NCBI GenBank assembly: GCA_013397695.1
Contig: VYZI01000035.1
Coordinates: 1,974,062-2,038,061, forward strand
Source: Centropus unirufus
Lineage: Eukaryota > Chordata > Aves > Cuculiformes > Centropidae
Direction of reading: 5' to 3'
DNA length: 64,000 bases
Shown here: positions 12,110 through 23,992 of the stretch, in pieces
Layout of the letters: every line of letters begins with the position of its first letter
Position numbering within the stretch: position 1 is the first letter of the stretch
Notes under the pieces: generated by a model
Database searches by the model: none
The model's input: only the letters and a program-made list of their open reading frames with translations
What the model was told of the DNA's origin: nothing
Translations under genes and position numbers: made by a program

Positions 12110-12640
12110 AATTACAGTGAGAATCCCTAGAGTCAGGGCTCTGAGGGCACCAATAAGCCTCACTGGCCTTGGCCAGCCTCATGTGGGGCTTCCCAGGGGC
12201 AGAACACCATATCAGCTCAACCGGGGACCCTCAGTGTGTGCTAGAGCTGTGTTGCAACTGCGCTGGCCTCCAGCTCCTCTGCTTTCCTAAGAAAACTTGT
12301 GACTCACACTGTAGACTTGTTTCCACCCCTACCTCTTGGATGGACTTCTTTGATCCACTTTGTAGCTTTGTATCCAGCCTCTGGCCCCACCTTATTTTGC
12401 TCCTGTCTGGGTTCCTTGGATGGCCTCCAGCCCTGGTTTATTACTCACCATGTCTGGAGCTGTCAAAGGACTCTGCTACCAGTCCCCAGCTCTGTGTTCC
12501 GGTCCCTCAGGACTCTACCTCATCAGTGAGAGCATGGGCCGTACTGGGGTGACACTCAGCTCTTGGCTTCCCTTCAGCAGCAGCTGGGCTTCTCTGCACC
12601 CTGATGCCCAAATCCCGTTCTTTCTCATCTCTTTCCATGA
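12110..12640. other. GC-richer block of unknown origin
   Basis: About 530 bases are distinctly richer in G and C than either flank and rich in CTG/CCT words. All three plus-strand frames have long open stretches here (12105-12290, 12169-12552, 12299-12529, 12420-12659), which reflects composition and not coding. On the plus strand an AATAAA lies at about 12653 just past the block. An old LTR or a processed retrocopy would look like this; I could not identify a family or find matching ends. Confidence 0.4.
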
Positions 12641-15600
12641 AACAACACTGTTAAAATAAAGCACTTTAAAAGGAAATTTACAGGTGGAGTGTGAAAATGT
12701 AAAAACATATCGGAAAATAATGGATTCGCTAAAGCAGTGCAGGCTTGCATTATATTATTCTTATTTTTTTTAACTGCTGGTTTCTTCTGTGGTAGAAAAA
12801 ATTAAATTTTATTTTAGACATGTATGTTTATTTTTAAATTTTTCAATCAGGTATCTTGTAGTGTAACCAAGGACGTCAAAATCACCCCAGTAATTGAAGA
12901 CAGAAGTGTTGTCTATAGAACCAGTATCATCTAGATGAATATTTTTCCTGAGGTTTTATCCTGGAGGACACTTCTAGGAGCTTGCCTGAAATGTATGTTA
13001 TTTTTTTTTCCTCAGCAATGGCTTGGACGTGGCTCACTGAGGAAGACTGATCATCCAGGCAAGGACATTCATTATAACACATATTCTATTGTAGTGTCCC
13101 GTCACAGAGGGTTTGGTCAGCGGCAGTGGATGGAGAGTTGTATGTGGACCTTAAAAGTCTATGTGTGATATCCATGAAGCACTTCTGCCTGAGGGAGATG
13201 TAGCATAGGCTCTAAATAATCTGTGCAAATGGAATCTGTAGATATTTGAACAGAGAAATAGCTCTTAAATGTGAAAATCCAGCACTGAACATCCACAGGA
13301 ATGCTTTGTGTTGTCCTAAGACATTTCCCTAGTGCTGAGGATGTTTACTTTGGTGTGAAAAGGGAACAAATTGAATGATACTTGAGAAAACAACTCAACC
13401 TGTGGGCAAAAAGAGGTCACTGCAAAAAGAGGTCATGGCTTAGTCTAGGAAAGGGGGAAGGGAGTTGAAAGTTAGACGACAAATGGATTTAACTGGGAAA
13501 TGGTTAATTTTTCCCAGTAAGGCTTTATGTTCAAACACATGAGAAGATTAATCTTTATTGCCCATTTTCTTTGAAATGTTTTAGCTTTTAGAGAGAAGAA
13601 AGATTTTGTCAAAATAGCAATTACATTTGTGCAAGAATTTTCTGTTGGGAAGATTGATAGGACATTTTTTGACTGGTTTCTTTAACAAAATGAGACTTGG
13701 AATTATGTAGAGCATGGTCATGGCAGCCTCATGTGTTCCAAGAATTCTGTTGAAAGCAAAGGAAATACCAAGAAGGGAACTGTCTACATGTGTCCTCTCT
13801 AAAGTAGCACTTCTGATTTTTTTTTTCCTTGAGATTCTTGTTCTGCTTCCTGCATACTCCTGTGGAGCCTGAGCAAAATTTTTTTTAAAAAACAATTCAG
13901 TGCAGAACAACACCATATTTTTTATTGACATAAACATACCAAAGGATGAACAATAAGAGTATTCTCTAGATCTAACCTGAAAAAAAAAAAAAAGTCATTC
14001 CTCCCCCAGTAAATTCAAAGAATGTAAAGCAAGAGCAATTAGATACTCTAGGGAAACTATTGTAGGCCCATTACTATACATGCTTCAAGGCCTTAAAGGG
14101 AACAAGGCCTTGTTGATGAGCACAGAACAGCTGTAGAAAATAGGCACAAGTGAGCCTTATTGCGTAACTAAATGTTATATGAATTATTGGTGTAACACCA
14201 TGGCACACCAGAGAAAAAAGAGGAATATTATAGGAAACAATCAGTTCAATCCAGCTGTCTTCTACAGATTAGCTGATGTTTTAACCACCTAAAAGGAACC
14301 TATGTGATGTATGAATGAAAGAAGGAGCAGGCAGCAGAAAGCAATACAATTAGTATTTTGTTGCAATGTTTTTAAAGCAAAAAAAAATTGCTATGGATAG
14401 TGGTGCTTGGGGAGGAAGTTTGATTTTCAAATACTCTCAATGAGAGGATATTTTGCAGTTGTAGACTATTTTTGAGTAGAGGTTCTACAGATAGTAATAA
14501 AGATCAATGGAATCCACCTACTTAAGCCTTTAATGAGTATCATCAACTCAGTTTAAATGAGAGTAAATGCATTATGTTAATTTAGGATTTGGAAGAGATG
14601 CTTATGTTTATAGTGGATTAAGAACCATGGAGTGGTTACAATGCCTGGTCCAACATGATTCAGAAAGCTAGAATTGATATGCCCAAGAAAAATAAGACAC
14701 ACTCTTTAAGTCATTAAAACAAACAAAAAAATCCTTTTGGTGTATAGGAGGGCTATGTAATAGAAGGACTATGACTGTCAGATCCAGAGAAGCAGAAGGC
14801 TTTGTGGAAAACACATAATTTTTCACAAGTCTATTGTTACAGTTGAAGGATCTTGGTTTATTATGCTGATGATGAATTCAAATTCTGAGCTTTCCAGCAG
14901 TGAACTGCACCTGCTTTCAGTTCCTATTGACAAGTCAAGTTTGAAATGCTTGATGGTTGAAAAACTCAGAATCTTGACTTCAAGTTGCATGTTAGACATT
15001 GCTGGACACAAAACATGGAGTTCTCTTCCTTAGAAAACCTCAGCCTGAGAAGAATCTCGGGTGTCATGGCCTTCACCTGAATTTGTTTCTTGAATGATTG
15101 GCTGGAAAATTTTTGACTTTTGAGAAACACAGGGATGGGCTAGAAAGAATTATGAGCATTTGGGCTCAGATAACTGCCACTTCATAAAGGATTTACTAAC
15201 ACATAGTTTGCTACCCTCCACAGAATGCAATCAGAATTGTCCATTTTTTGTCCGTGGATGCTGTCATTAATAATCAAGAAATTCAGATCACAAGTTTGTC
15301 ATAGGAAAACTTAAATTTTGATATAATTTTTTTTCATGAGGAAATAAAAATGAAACATTTCAGTTTGTTTTTAGCCAAAAGGTTCTTTTAATGGCTAAAT
15401 ACATCAGTAAAGTCAGTGTTTACAAGGCATTGACTTTTGAATCATTTGGAAACCATGGAGTGCATTTATCTGTAGCACATTTCTTTTTGGGATCTCTGCT
15501 ACCAGTGTTCTGTTTTGTTTACTTCTGGGTATAGGTCTCTGGAGACTCATAGATAATGCATTGAGTTTTGTCTGACTAGCTAAGAGATTTATCAAGGGCA

Positions 15601-17273
15601 CTGAGGATATTTTGAAAGTAGCCCAGGGAATATGATCAGAGGAGGCAATGAAGACAGATGAACAGCTTACACAAGGCAACAGCTGAAAAACTGTTATTAA
15701 AATGGAAAATAATTCCAACAATGATTTCCGTGTGCCCAAATGAAACAAAGAGTATATGTCAATATTGTGTATTTAAAAATGTGTTATTTTGATGATGCAC
15801 ACCAAAATAAAAAGTCAACATTTCCAAATTCTTTAAGTGAAAAAAGGGGATAACTGTCTTATTTTTTATAAAGTCAAATATGGAAATGGCAGTATTTCCC
15901 TAAACATTTCAGATCATTCTTTGTGGGGCACGGGGACATGTACCCAAAATATATTTTGCATTCAGACATCTTTAAAGTCCCATCCTTTTCTGAGAAGAAA
16001 GGCTCATCTTTGCCTTTTTGCTCTCATTGTATTTCAAAATGGATGAGGTATGTCACATAATATAAATCAGAGGGTCGTTCTAGATGACAGACCCTATGTG
16101 ACTGCACACATTCACAAATAGTGATTGAATTCTATTAAAAATTGTCAAGCTGCTGACATTATGTTAAGTTTGGGTTAATTCAATGGGCTATACTGTGTTT
16201 TTCTTCACTGCTTATTGAGGCACAGTTTTTTTTTTCCTGTGGGGGGAAACAAAATGTTTTCTTTCATTTTAGTTAATTTTTGCTTTTCTCTTTTTTAATT
16301 CAGAACATTTGATAAAGTCTCAGTCACCCCACTCAGATTTTGAAAGGAGTTCCCTTGGAATCAAATATAGTTCAGATCATTGCCTTTCCTGAGAAGGCCG
16401 GGGAAGAGGAGTTTTGGTAGTAAAGTGTAGATACTTTTCTTGCTTTGGAGCCCATATTACAGGACTCTTGAACAAACTGTTAAGTACTTTTTCCAGTGAT
16501 TCAAACACTATGCTGTGCTTATGCATAAAGGCAGTAATATCCGGTTCCCTGTAATAATAATTAGAAAATCACTAGAACATTTAGAAGTAATTGCATTTAT
16601 AATGTTATCAGACTTTAAAGCTGGTGACATTTCTACTCACTCTCCTTCATTTTTATCACAAAATCATATTTGAGTAAATTGTTTGCTCTCAAAGGCAAAA
16701 TAATTGTAAGAACTTCATCTCAGAGTCAGAGAGGAACAGTTAAAATAAAAAGTTAAGCAAAAGTATCAGCCTTTATTCATTGTAATTCCAACTCCCCTCT
16801 TCCCCCGTTTTTTTTACAATATATGATTTGGGAAAAAGGGGTCTGATTCATATTCTTCAGGGTGGTTGGCCATGTGATCAATGCGGAGTACCAGATGTTC
16901 AAATTCCATGCACAAGAGGAAAAGAGTGAGTAATTCTGTGGCGTTTTTTCTTATTCTGAATACTCCACATCCCCCAGGATTGCAGCAGTGCTGAGCAGCC
17001 AGAGGCTTTCATGAATTGGTGGCTCATTCAACTGGAGCACAAAGAAGACAAGCAGAGATGAAACTGAGATAATAGTGGCTTTCCCACACGTATGGCATGA
17101 GGAAAAGGAATTATCCACAGATGGGTGCTGGATGGTAGTGGTGCAAAGGCACCAAGGTCACGGTGGTGAGAGGGCAGGCAGTGAAGGGAAAGTCCTAACT
17201 AGAGTTTAGTCTTGTGGGTGCAGCATTGAAGGAGGGCAGAGTCTGCTGGGTTTGGGAGGCTGCAGGCAGCAAG
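12641..17273. other. Unique AT-rich sequence, no gene supported
   Basis: AT-rich single-copy-looking DNA with short homopolymers (A run at 13980, T runs near 13818 and 16226). The minus frame 13581-13937 (118 codons) has no recognisable domain. The same holds for minus 15413-15748 (111 codons). No repeat family was recognised. Confidence 0.5.
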
Positions 17274-17292
17274 CCTGTCTGTCTGTCTGTCC
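17274..17292. repeat. Short (CTGT)n microsatellite
   Basis: About four and a half tandem CTGT units, then a variant 'ccgta'. Short enough to have arisen by chance slippage. Confidence 0.8.
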
Positions 17293-17539
17293 GTATGACT
17301 AAGCTGAACTTTTAGCAACTCTCATGAAGGCTTTGAGCCACCAGAGGGTAAAATAATGATCTGCTTCTGATTAAGGACCCCCAATGAAGTATAGAGCATC
17401 AGCTCATGCATGACCTCTTGGATGAAATACGTGGCCCTCTCTTTAGGTGAGTCCACAGTATATATTTTAGTAGTAATTTAAATATTTCTCACTCTTATGG
17501 AAGAGATTAATAGCATTATTTCATTCTGTGAGTAGCAAA

Positions 17540-17558
17540 AGCATCTCTTGGAGATGCT
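17540..17558. other. Perfect hairpin, 8-bp stem and 3-nt loop
   Basis: AGCATCTC, TTG, GAGATGCT: a perfect 8-bp inverted repeat with a 3-base loop. It sits 11 bases before a second perfect hairpin (17570-17592). The function is unknown; it could be a DNA or RNA fold or a dyad binding site. Confidence 0.75.
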
Positions 17559-17569
17559 AAAATCCATTT

Positions 17570-17592
17570 GAGGGCTGTTTATTGCAGCCCTC
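17570..17592. other. Perfect hairpin, 8-bp stem and 7-nt loop
   Basis: GAGGGCTG, TTTATTG, CAGCCCTC: a perfect GC-rich 8-bp inverted repeat in an AT-rich setting. It pairs with the neighbouring hairpin at 17540-17558 as a twin structure. The stem is too short for a microRNA precursor by itself. Confidence 0.75.
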
Positions 17593-17792
17593 TGTGTGCA
17601 ATTTTCCCTGACATCATAGCTTGCAAAATAGGGTTGCTGTTAATTGACTCCCCAAAAGTTTGATAACAAGGCTGTCATGACTGAGTGTTGTTTCATTATT
17701 TGGCAATGTAGCATTAATTCCCATCACCCACATTCTTGGGAAAAACTGTGACAGAAAATTGCCTCCCCCCTGTCCTCAGACTTTTGCTTTGC

Positions 17793-17805
17793 CACGTGCC
17801 ACGTG
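17793..17805. promoter_or_regulatory. Double CACGTG (E-box) motif
   Basis: CACGTG occurs at 17793-17798 and again at 17800-17805, one base apart, inside GCCACGTGCCACGTGG. CACGTG is the core site for bHLH factors such as USF, MYC/MAX and CLOCK/BMAL1. CpG-containing words are rare in this window, so a closely spaced pair stands out. Actual binding is inference. Confidence 0.35.
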
Positions 17806-20800
17806 GTGATGAGATGATTTTTGTATTCAAGCCAGGCAGCTAGTTTGGTTGTTCTCATATTCGCCTTTGACCTAACATTTTGGTAACATCAGGTTTCCAT
17901 CAGCATTTACTTTGCTACACTGACTTTGTGATGTCATTTTTATAGTGTAATACATGTTTCAAAAGCTTTCAAATGTAATGAAAGTCCTTCATGAAAAATA
18001 AGCTAGATATCGCTCCCTTTCTGGCCCAATGAAGGAAGGAAGATATTTTCTTTGATCTATATTATGAATATGTTTTTTGTTGGTTTTAACCTTCAATTTA
18101 GTTACTTCCCATAGTGCTTTCGAAGGGGAAGCCAGAGGGGTTTCATCTGTCACTTTACAAAAGATCTTCATTTAGACTAGAAACTTTAGGAAGGAGGCAC
18201 ATTTTTTTTTTGTGTTGTTTACACGATGTAGTCCAATGTGGAAAACATGCATTAGTCAGTGTAACCCCAATCTCTGATAAAGCTCCTTGTTATTGTAATA
18301 GAGATTCTGACCCAATCAATGTCAGAGTCCTGCTGACTGCTCCTGCATGTGTAAACACCCAGGATGATATTTTCTGTGGTAGTAACATAAAATTTCTTTT
18401 TTCACATGCTTAGTGATTTATAAATTTTTCTTATTAAAAATTCCCCACTAACAGATAAAAAAATTCCCACAGCAGAATAGAGGAGAATAATTTCAGAATT
18501 GAGGTAATTTTGAAATCATATCTATCCAGTGTATGTCAATAGTACTACAACAATTTAATCTTTTCAAATGAAACCTCTTTACATGTATCACTGTATTGCA
18601 GCAGAAAAATAAAAGAATGTTTTCTAAGAACAAATATTAGCTGAGGCTTACATACATAACACTTGTGACATGGGAAACATATCTTTCTGCTTAATATTTC
18701 CTATCAAATTTAATTTGTGTTTGATTAGTAGATAAGTTGGGTATAATAAATTCAGGAACATACTGTTCTCTCTTTTATGTGGCAAATAATGTTCAGCAAT
18801 AAGTCATTTGAATGATGTTATACTAAATGAAATTCCTGTATTACCATTTATACCAAGTAACGATAAAATGTTACTGGTTCACATTCTGCAGGGTTCAAAT
18901 ACATCTTAATGGTAGTAAACATCATCTGTGTTTTGCATCAGTCCCTTGGAGATCTTTTTTATGTCTTAAGAAAAATCAAGCTGATCTAGCATTGAATAGA
19001 CAAAAGAGTAAGAGCATGGAATTCAGAGGACCTAAGGTGGACCTAAATGACTTTCCCTTCCCACGTATAAAAGGAGGAAAAAGGCACTGATTTGTTCTGT
19101 AATCCACTTCCAGGTTCACGAGACAGCTGCCAGTAGGCAGGTTGTGGCAAAAGCCTTTTCAAACAAAATCTTCCCGAACCACTCTCAAGGTCAGGAGAAG
19201 GAATTCCAGCACCACAGAAAAAGAAGTGCATCTTCTCTAAAACTGCAACATCTGAATGACAAAAAAAATACTGGGACAGGATAGGATGGGATGTATGAAG
19301 CCAGGTAGGCACAAAGACTTATTCCCTATGTGCTGAAAAACTTAAAGGCAAAGACATAAAACTGCTTTCCAGTGGCTTCATTCTTAGCGTAAAGAATAGA
19401 GTGGTTGGATGAAATCTCCTTAATGCATCTCTCTAGTGAGAAGAAAAAAAGAAGTCGTTTTGGCACTGGCTGCTGCCAACACATCAGTCTTCTGTGGGTA
19501 AATAGCATATTTTGCAGTCAGCCACCCTTGGCGCTGTGCAGTTATACATCACAGTCATGACAGTGCTGCTACAACCTGGTCAAAAAAACCCTTTAGTTTA
19601 ATTGCCAGTGTTTTCGGTATCAAAACTCTTAAATATGCAGGGCTTGCTGAAACGGGGCTGTGTAAAAATAGCAGCAGATTTCTGCCCACTGTGCTCTCCG
19701 GGTCCTTTTTAATGGTGATGAGGCAGGTTTCGAGGACAAAGAGAGGTGGGAACGCAAAGGGAAGGATAAATTGACAGTTTCTTCCTTTAGCTCTGCAGAG
19801 CCTGGGGAGGAAGATTGTTTCAGTCTTTCCATGCATGACCCGCTGAGTCAGTGACTTGTGCCCATCACTCAGGGATCTGCTATACCTGAGCATGGAGTTG
19901 CATTGGGGATGGGGAGGGTGGAATACGGGAATAGTAGTGTTGCTTAGTAGGTCATTGCTGATGGAAATACTCCTTATATAAGAGGAGGAATACAGGTTGA
20001 TAGCTGGTGGCCGTAAGCTCATGTACAAAATATGATGTTGACAGATGAAGAATTTAGGAATTTGGATGTCATTGTTTGTGATGTTGTTAATCAGGATATG
20101 CAAGTACACAAATGGACAATTAATGTCAGCTAGTTGGAGCCCTTCAGGTGTTAGGCATCCAGATTAAGATGGGCTCCTACTCAGGTTATTGGAAGAATAT
20201 TATGCACCTCCAGAGAATGACTCACAGCATCCTAAGATAGAAAAGATACATATACAGGATGACTCTGTTTTAACAGAGGGGTGGGGGAAGGCTCCTGTAC
20301 CTCTTTTGTCCAATGAAGGCTTGTGGATAACTAATTAAACAATATGACCCATCTCCAGCCTTTTGTTTTTGAAGCTAGAGGAGTCGAATTTCCCCTTAGG
20401 TAACCAGAATTCAGCCAGGAGGGCAAATGTGATAAAAGGATGTTTTACCCTGAAGTTGCCAACTAGAGAAGTCTGACCTGAATAGCTAACAGCTAATGGA
20501 GATCTTTACTTGCTAATTAGTGATGTTTCTTTCCCTGAAAGTATAAATTATTGAATGCTCATTTTTTTTCTGACCTTATCCAGAAAGAAAGCCTTCCGTA
20601 ATAGGCGGTAATAAACGTTTCAAGTCTCTTCTCAGGATGATCTACAGCATGATTTTGAAGCCATTCATTTAGCTGTCATGTCTTTTGAAAGCATAATATA
20701 AATCTAGACAAGAAAAAATGGAATAGGGATTGGCTAGTAGATGCAACTTGGAAAGATAACAGCCTGAAGCTGAGGCAGAAAGAGGGTTTTTTCATTCTCC

Positions 20801-23800
20801 TGTAGGATAAGAGGAGAGAAGGACTCTGCTGCAAGAGAAGTTAAGAGTGCAAGGCAAGACCTTGGGAACAGAGGCAGAAGGCTGTGCAAAGTGCATGGGA
20901 AATGCCTGTCAGAGAGTCTGAGCCTGGCTGCCGAGGTGCCCTGCAACCTCCCAGACCGATGCAGTCAGACACCTCACCAAGAGGCAAGAAGTCTGTGAGA
21001 AGCTGAAATTATGTGATTAACAGCATCATTCTAACCAATGCCAGAGAGTTGCAAAAATCTTCATTTCTGTTTCATTATCGTTTGTTTCCTCCCTTCTATT
21101 TTTAATTTTAGGATACCGCTCTTTTCCCCAAATATGGGGAACACAAAAATGGGCAACACAGCACCCCAAATAAATCTGGGTCAACAACTGTACAACAGTG
21201 TAGAATTTACTGTCATTTTAGTAACCTTAAACTGAAAGTCAGTCACAAAGAGCAGACGAACAGATTCTGGAATGTAAACTCTGCAAAAGATTTTGCTAGG
21301 GAAGGTTTGAACAGATGAGGATACAAGTCTGGGTGATGCCTCTTCAGTGGACAGTCTGAGGATGAGTAAATGTTAAAACTCAGCACATAACACACGATTT
21401 TTTTAAAACAAAAATTTATTTTGACTGCATGTTTGCTGACTTTTACCTTAGGCTACCTAATGGGATTTTCTTGGTAAGATATAAGAATTAAGTACAATAA
21501 CTCACTCCTAATGAGCTACTGGTTGTAGCTCATTGCAGTTGTAGAAATACATGGATTACAATGCAATTGCTTCTTATAGGAGAAGTGCAGAATTCCTATT
21601 TCATCCTTCTTGACAGATTAGAAGAGTAAATTCAATCCAAAATAGCTTTTAGATACCTAAACTTTCACTGACTTCATTGGAAGTACTCGTGGGAGAGCAG
21701 AAATTAGATGACAAACACCTATTCAGCTCCTGACTTAACAGTTTAAAGGAGTTATTTTGCTTCTCATTTGGAGAATGTGATTTCATGCAGACTTTTCTAC
21801 TATGGCCTTTACTACACTGTCAGAAGCAGCTCTTAAGTAAGAATACACTTGTTCTTAAATTAAAGAGGCAAAAGCACAGATTTGATTTTTCGGGGATGTG
21901 CTGGATTCTCCAGCCATCCACTCCTGACCACCTGATACATTTAGGCCCCGGCCTGCCTTGCAACCACATCCCCACTTGCTACCAGGGTAAATGCTTAGAA
22001 GAATCCTGCTGTTGTCAGAATAACCCACCTTTGGGAGACTGGGGGGCTTAGGTGCTTGCCATTGTGTAGAGGGATGTTCTTTTTCAAAGCATGCGGATTT
22101 GGGAGCAGAATTCAGGGTACAAAAGTGAGTAATCACACAATGACATGACCAGTGTAAGTTTTTGTCTACAGAGTCTTCTTGGATAATTCATTAAAAGGTT
22201 GAAGTAGGGTCAGATGAAAATCCTGCTTTGACCCTGAACATCAGTTTTTTTGAGCAATACTTGGGGTACATAAAACCAGTGAAGTGCTGGTGAGCCATAG
22301 AAAATCTAACAACTAGTTTGGACAGCCAGAAACTACATATATTTGTAGAAAAACATGACAAATAATTACCATTTTTTCCCTCTTCCTGAAAAATCCAAGA
22401 TGAAACCTAGGGGATGCTTTACATGTCCAATCGCTACCCTTTGCTAAGAAAGAAGTTTTACAAAGGGAAATAAATGTCAGCCCAAATATGTGAGGTTTTT
22501 TTTGTTTTTGTTTTTTCAGAAAATCTAATGACAGCCTGAGGACAAACCTTTAAAATGTTTCCGAAGGTAGAAACATTTGTAGGCATTAAGCCGTTAGCAA
22601 CTTGGAAATAAATGTCTCAGCCTGTGTGTGGCTTTTGTCAGCAATGGGATCCAGGTGGCTGTAGCTTCAGCTGGAACTTGGACACTGCAGAGCCATGTAG
22701 CTTCAACATGATTGCATGCTTTAGGATAACAGCATCATCTGAAAGGCTGAAGGCTTCTTTACTCCAGAACAAACCAACAGCTTGAGATTAGTCTGCACTA
22801 GAGGAGCAATAAATATTTAATTCTTGTCCCCTAGTGACTACGGTTATAAGAAGACTTTAATGGATTAGGACTGCTATACCATTGTTGAATAAGCAAAACT
22901 CAAAAGAATTATCTCTGCCCAAAGGAGTGCATATCTTTAGCCTGCACACCTTCAATTCTTTCCTTGTTTTGAGGTAGATGATTTAAAAAAAATACCCTGC
23001 ACAGGTATTTCAGACGTCATGTTCCTTAATTTTTCTGTCTGAATGAATAGCCTAGTGCAAATCACCTCATAAGTTATTTGTGTTGTTAAGATTTCCTACA
23101 TCCTTCACATTTCCTTTCTATACACATACATCAAGAACTGTAGTGTTGTATATATGTAAATTGGACTAGAATTAGCTTGTATGATATGCTGTAGAAATGT
23201 GCTTTAGGTAAGGAAAAAGTACTAAAGGATTAATTCCAGGTTTCTGCAAGCATGGTATATATCCTCCATGCTACCATAAGGATTGAGGAATGAAAACGGA
23301 GAGAATGGTAGTTTTTAAAAGTCTGCATTGAATATACAGGTTTTGTTTTGATCACTGTCCTGCTCCAGATATAAAAAATATTAAAACTCAAGGAACTCTT
23401 GTTTCCTTAAATGCAGCTTGCTTTATAGTTATAATAATTAAGGAAGGGTATTGGAACAGATGCATATGTATAATAAGGAGGAATAAATAAGCCTAGAAAA
23501 AAAATTATGCTGCTGTAATGTTGTCAGGACATAACTATAGTAATTTCACAGGTAGTTATTGCATTTTACATTCTACTCGGATGAGATAGTTTTTTAAATG
23601 CTACTAACACTCGGATAGTGAAACTGAGTGAGGTTCCAGCATTAATAAAGCAGGTAGTAATCTTCCCTTCTCTGTGATGCATTTGCAAAGTTTGTCTACC
23701 CTCCCAGAATAAAACTGGAAATAACACTGTATTTGACATTGGTTTTTTTCTGGTGTGGCCAAGGCTCCATAGGGTGCATCTAGTGGAGAAAAAGATAAGG

Positions 23801-23969
23801 TAGGGATAGAGGCTACGTAGATCATTGGGAATTTCAGAAGAAACATACTTTATATATAAAATAACAATCTATTTTTTGCATGAGTGAAATCTTACAGGTC
23901 TAATAAAAAAATCAATAACAGTCTAGATCTAATCATTACACAAATATTCTTTCAATGCTGAAAATTATT
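17806..23969. other. Unique AT-rich sequence, includes a 184-codon open frame
   Basis: No gene could be supported. The minus strand at 19555-20109 holds the longest open frame of the window (184 codons). It is Ser/Leu/Ile-rich, has no domain I recognise, and overlaps another frame on the same strand (19629-19832). A plus frame of 99 codons at 18114-18413 is equally featureless. No interspersed repeats were recognised between 18400 and 23900. Confidence 0.45.
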
Positions 23970-23992
23970 AAAAAATAATAATAATAATATAG
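23970..23992. repeat. Short (AAT)n microsatellite
   Basis: About five AAT units after an A run ('aaaaaataataataataata'), followed by degenerate AT-rich triplets to about 24020. Confidence 0.7.
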
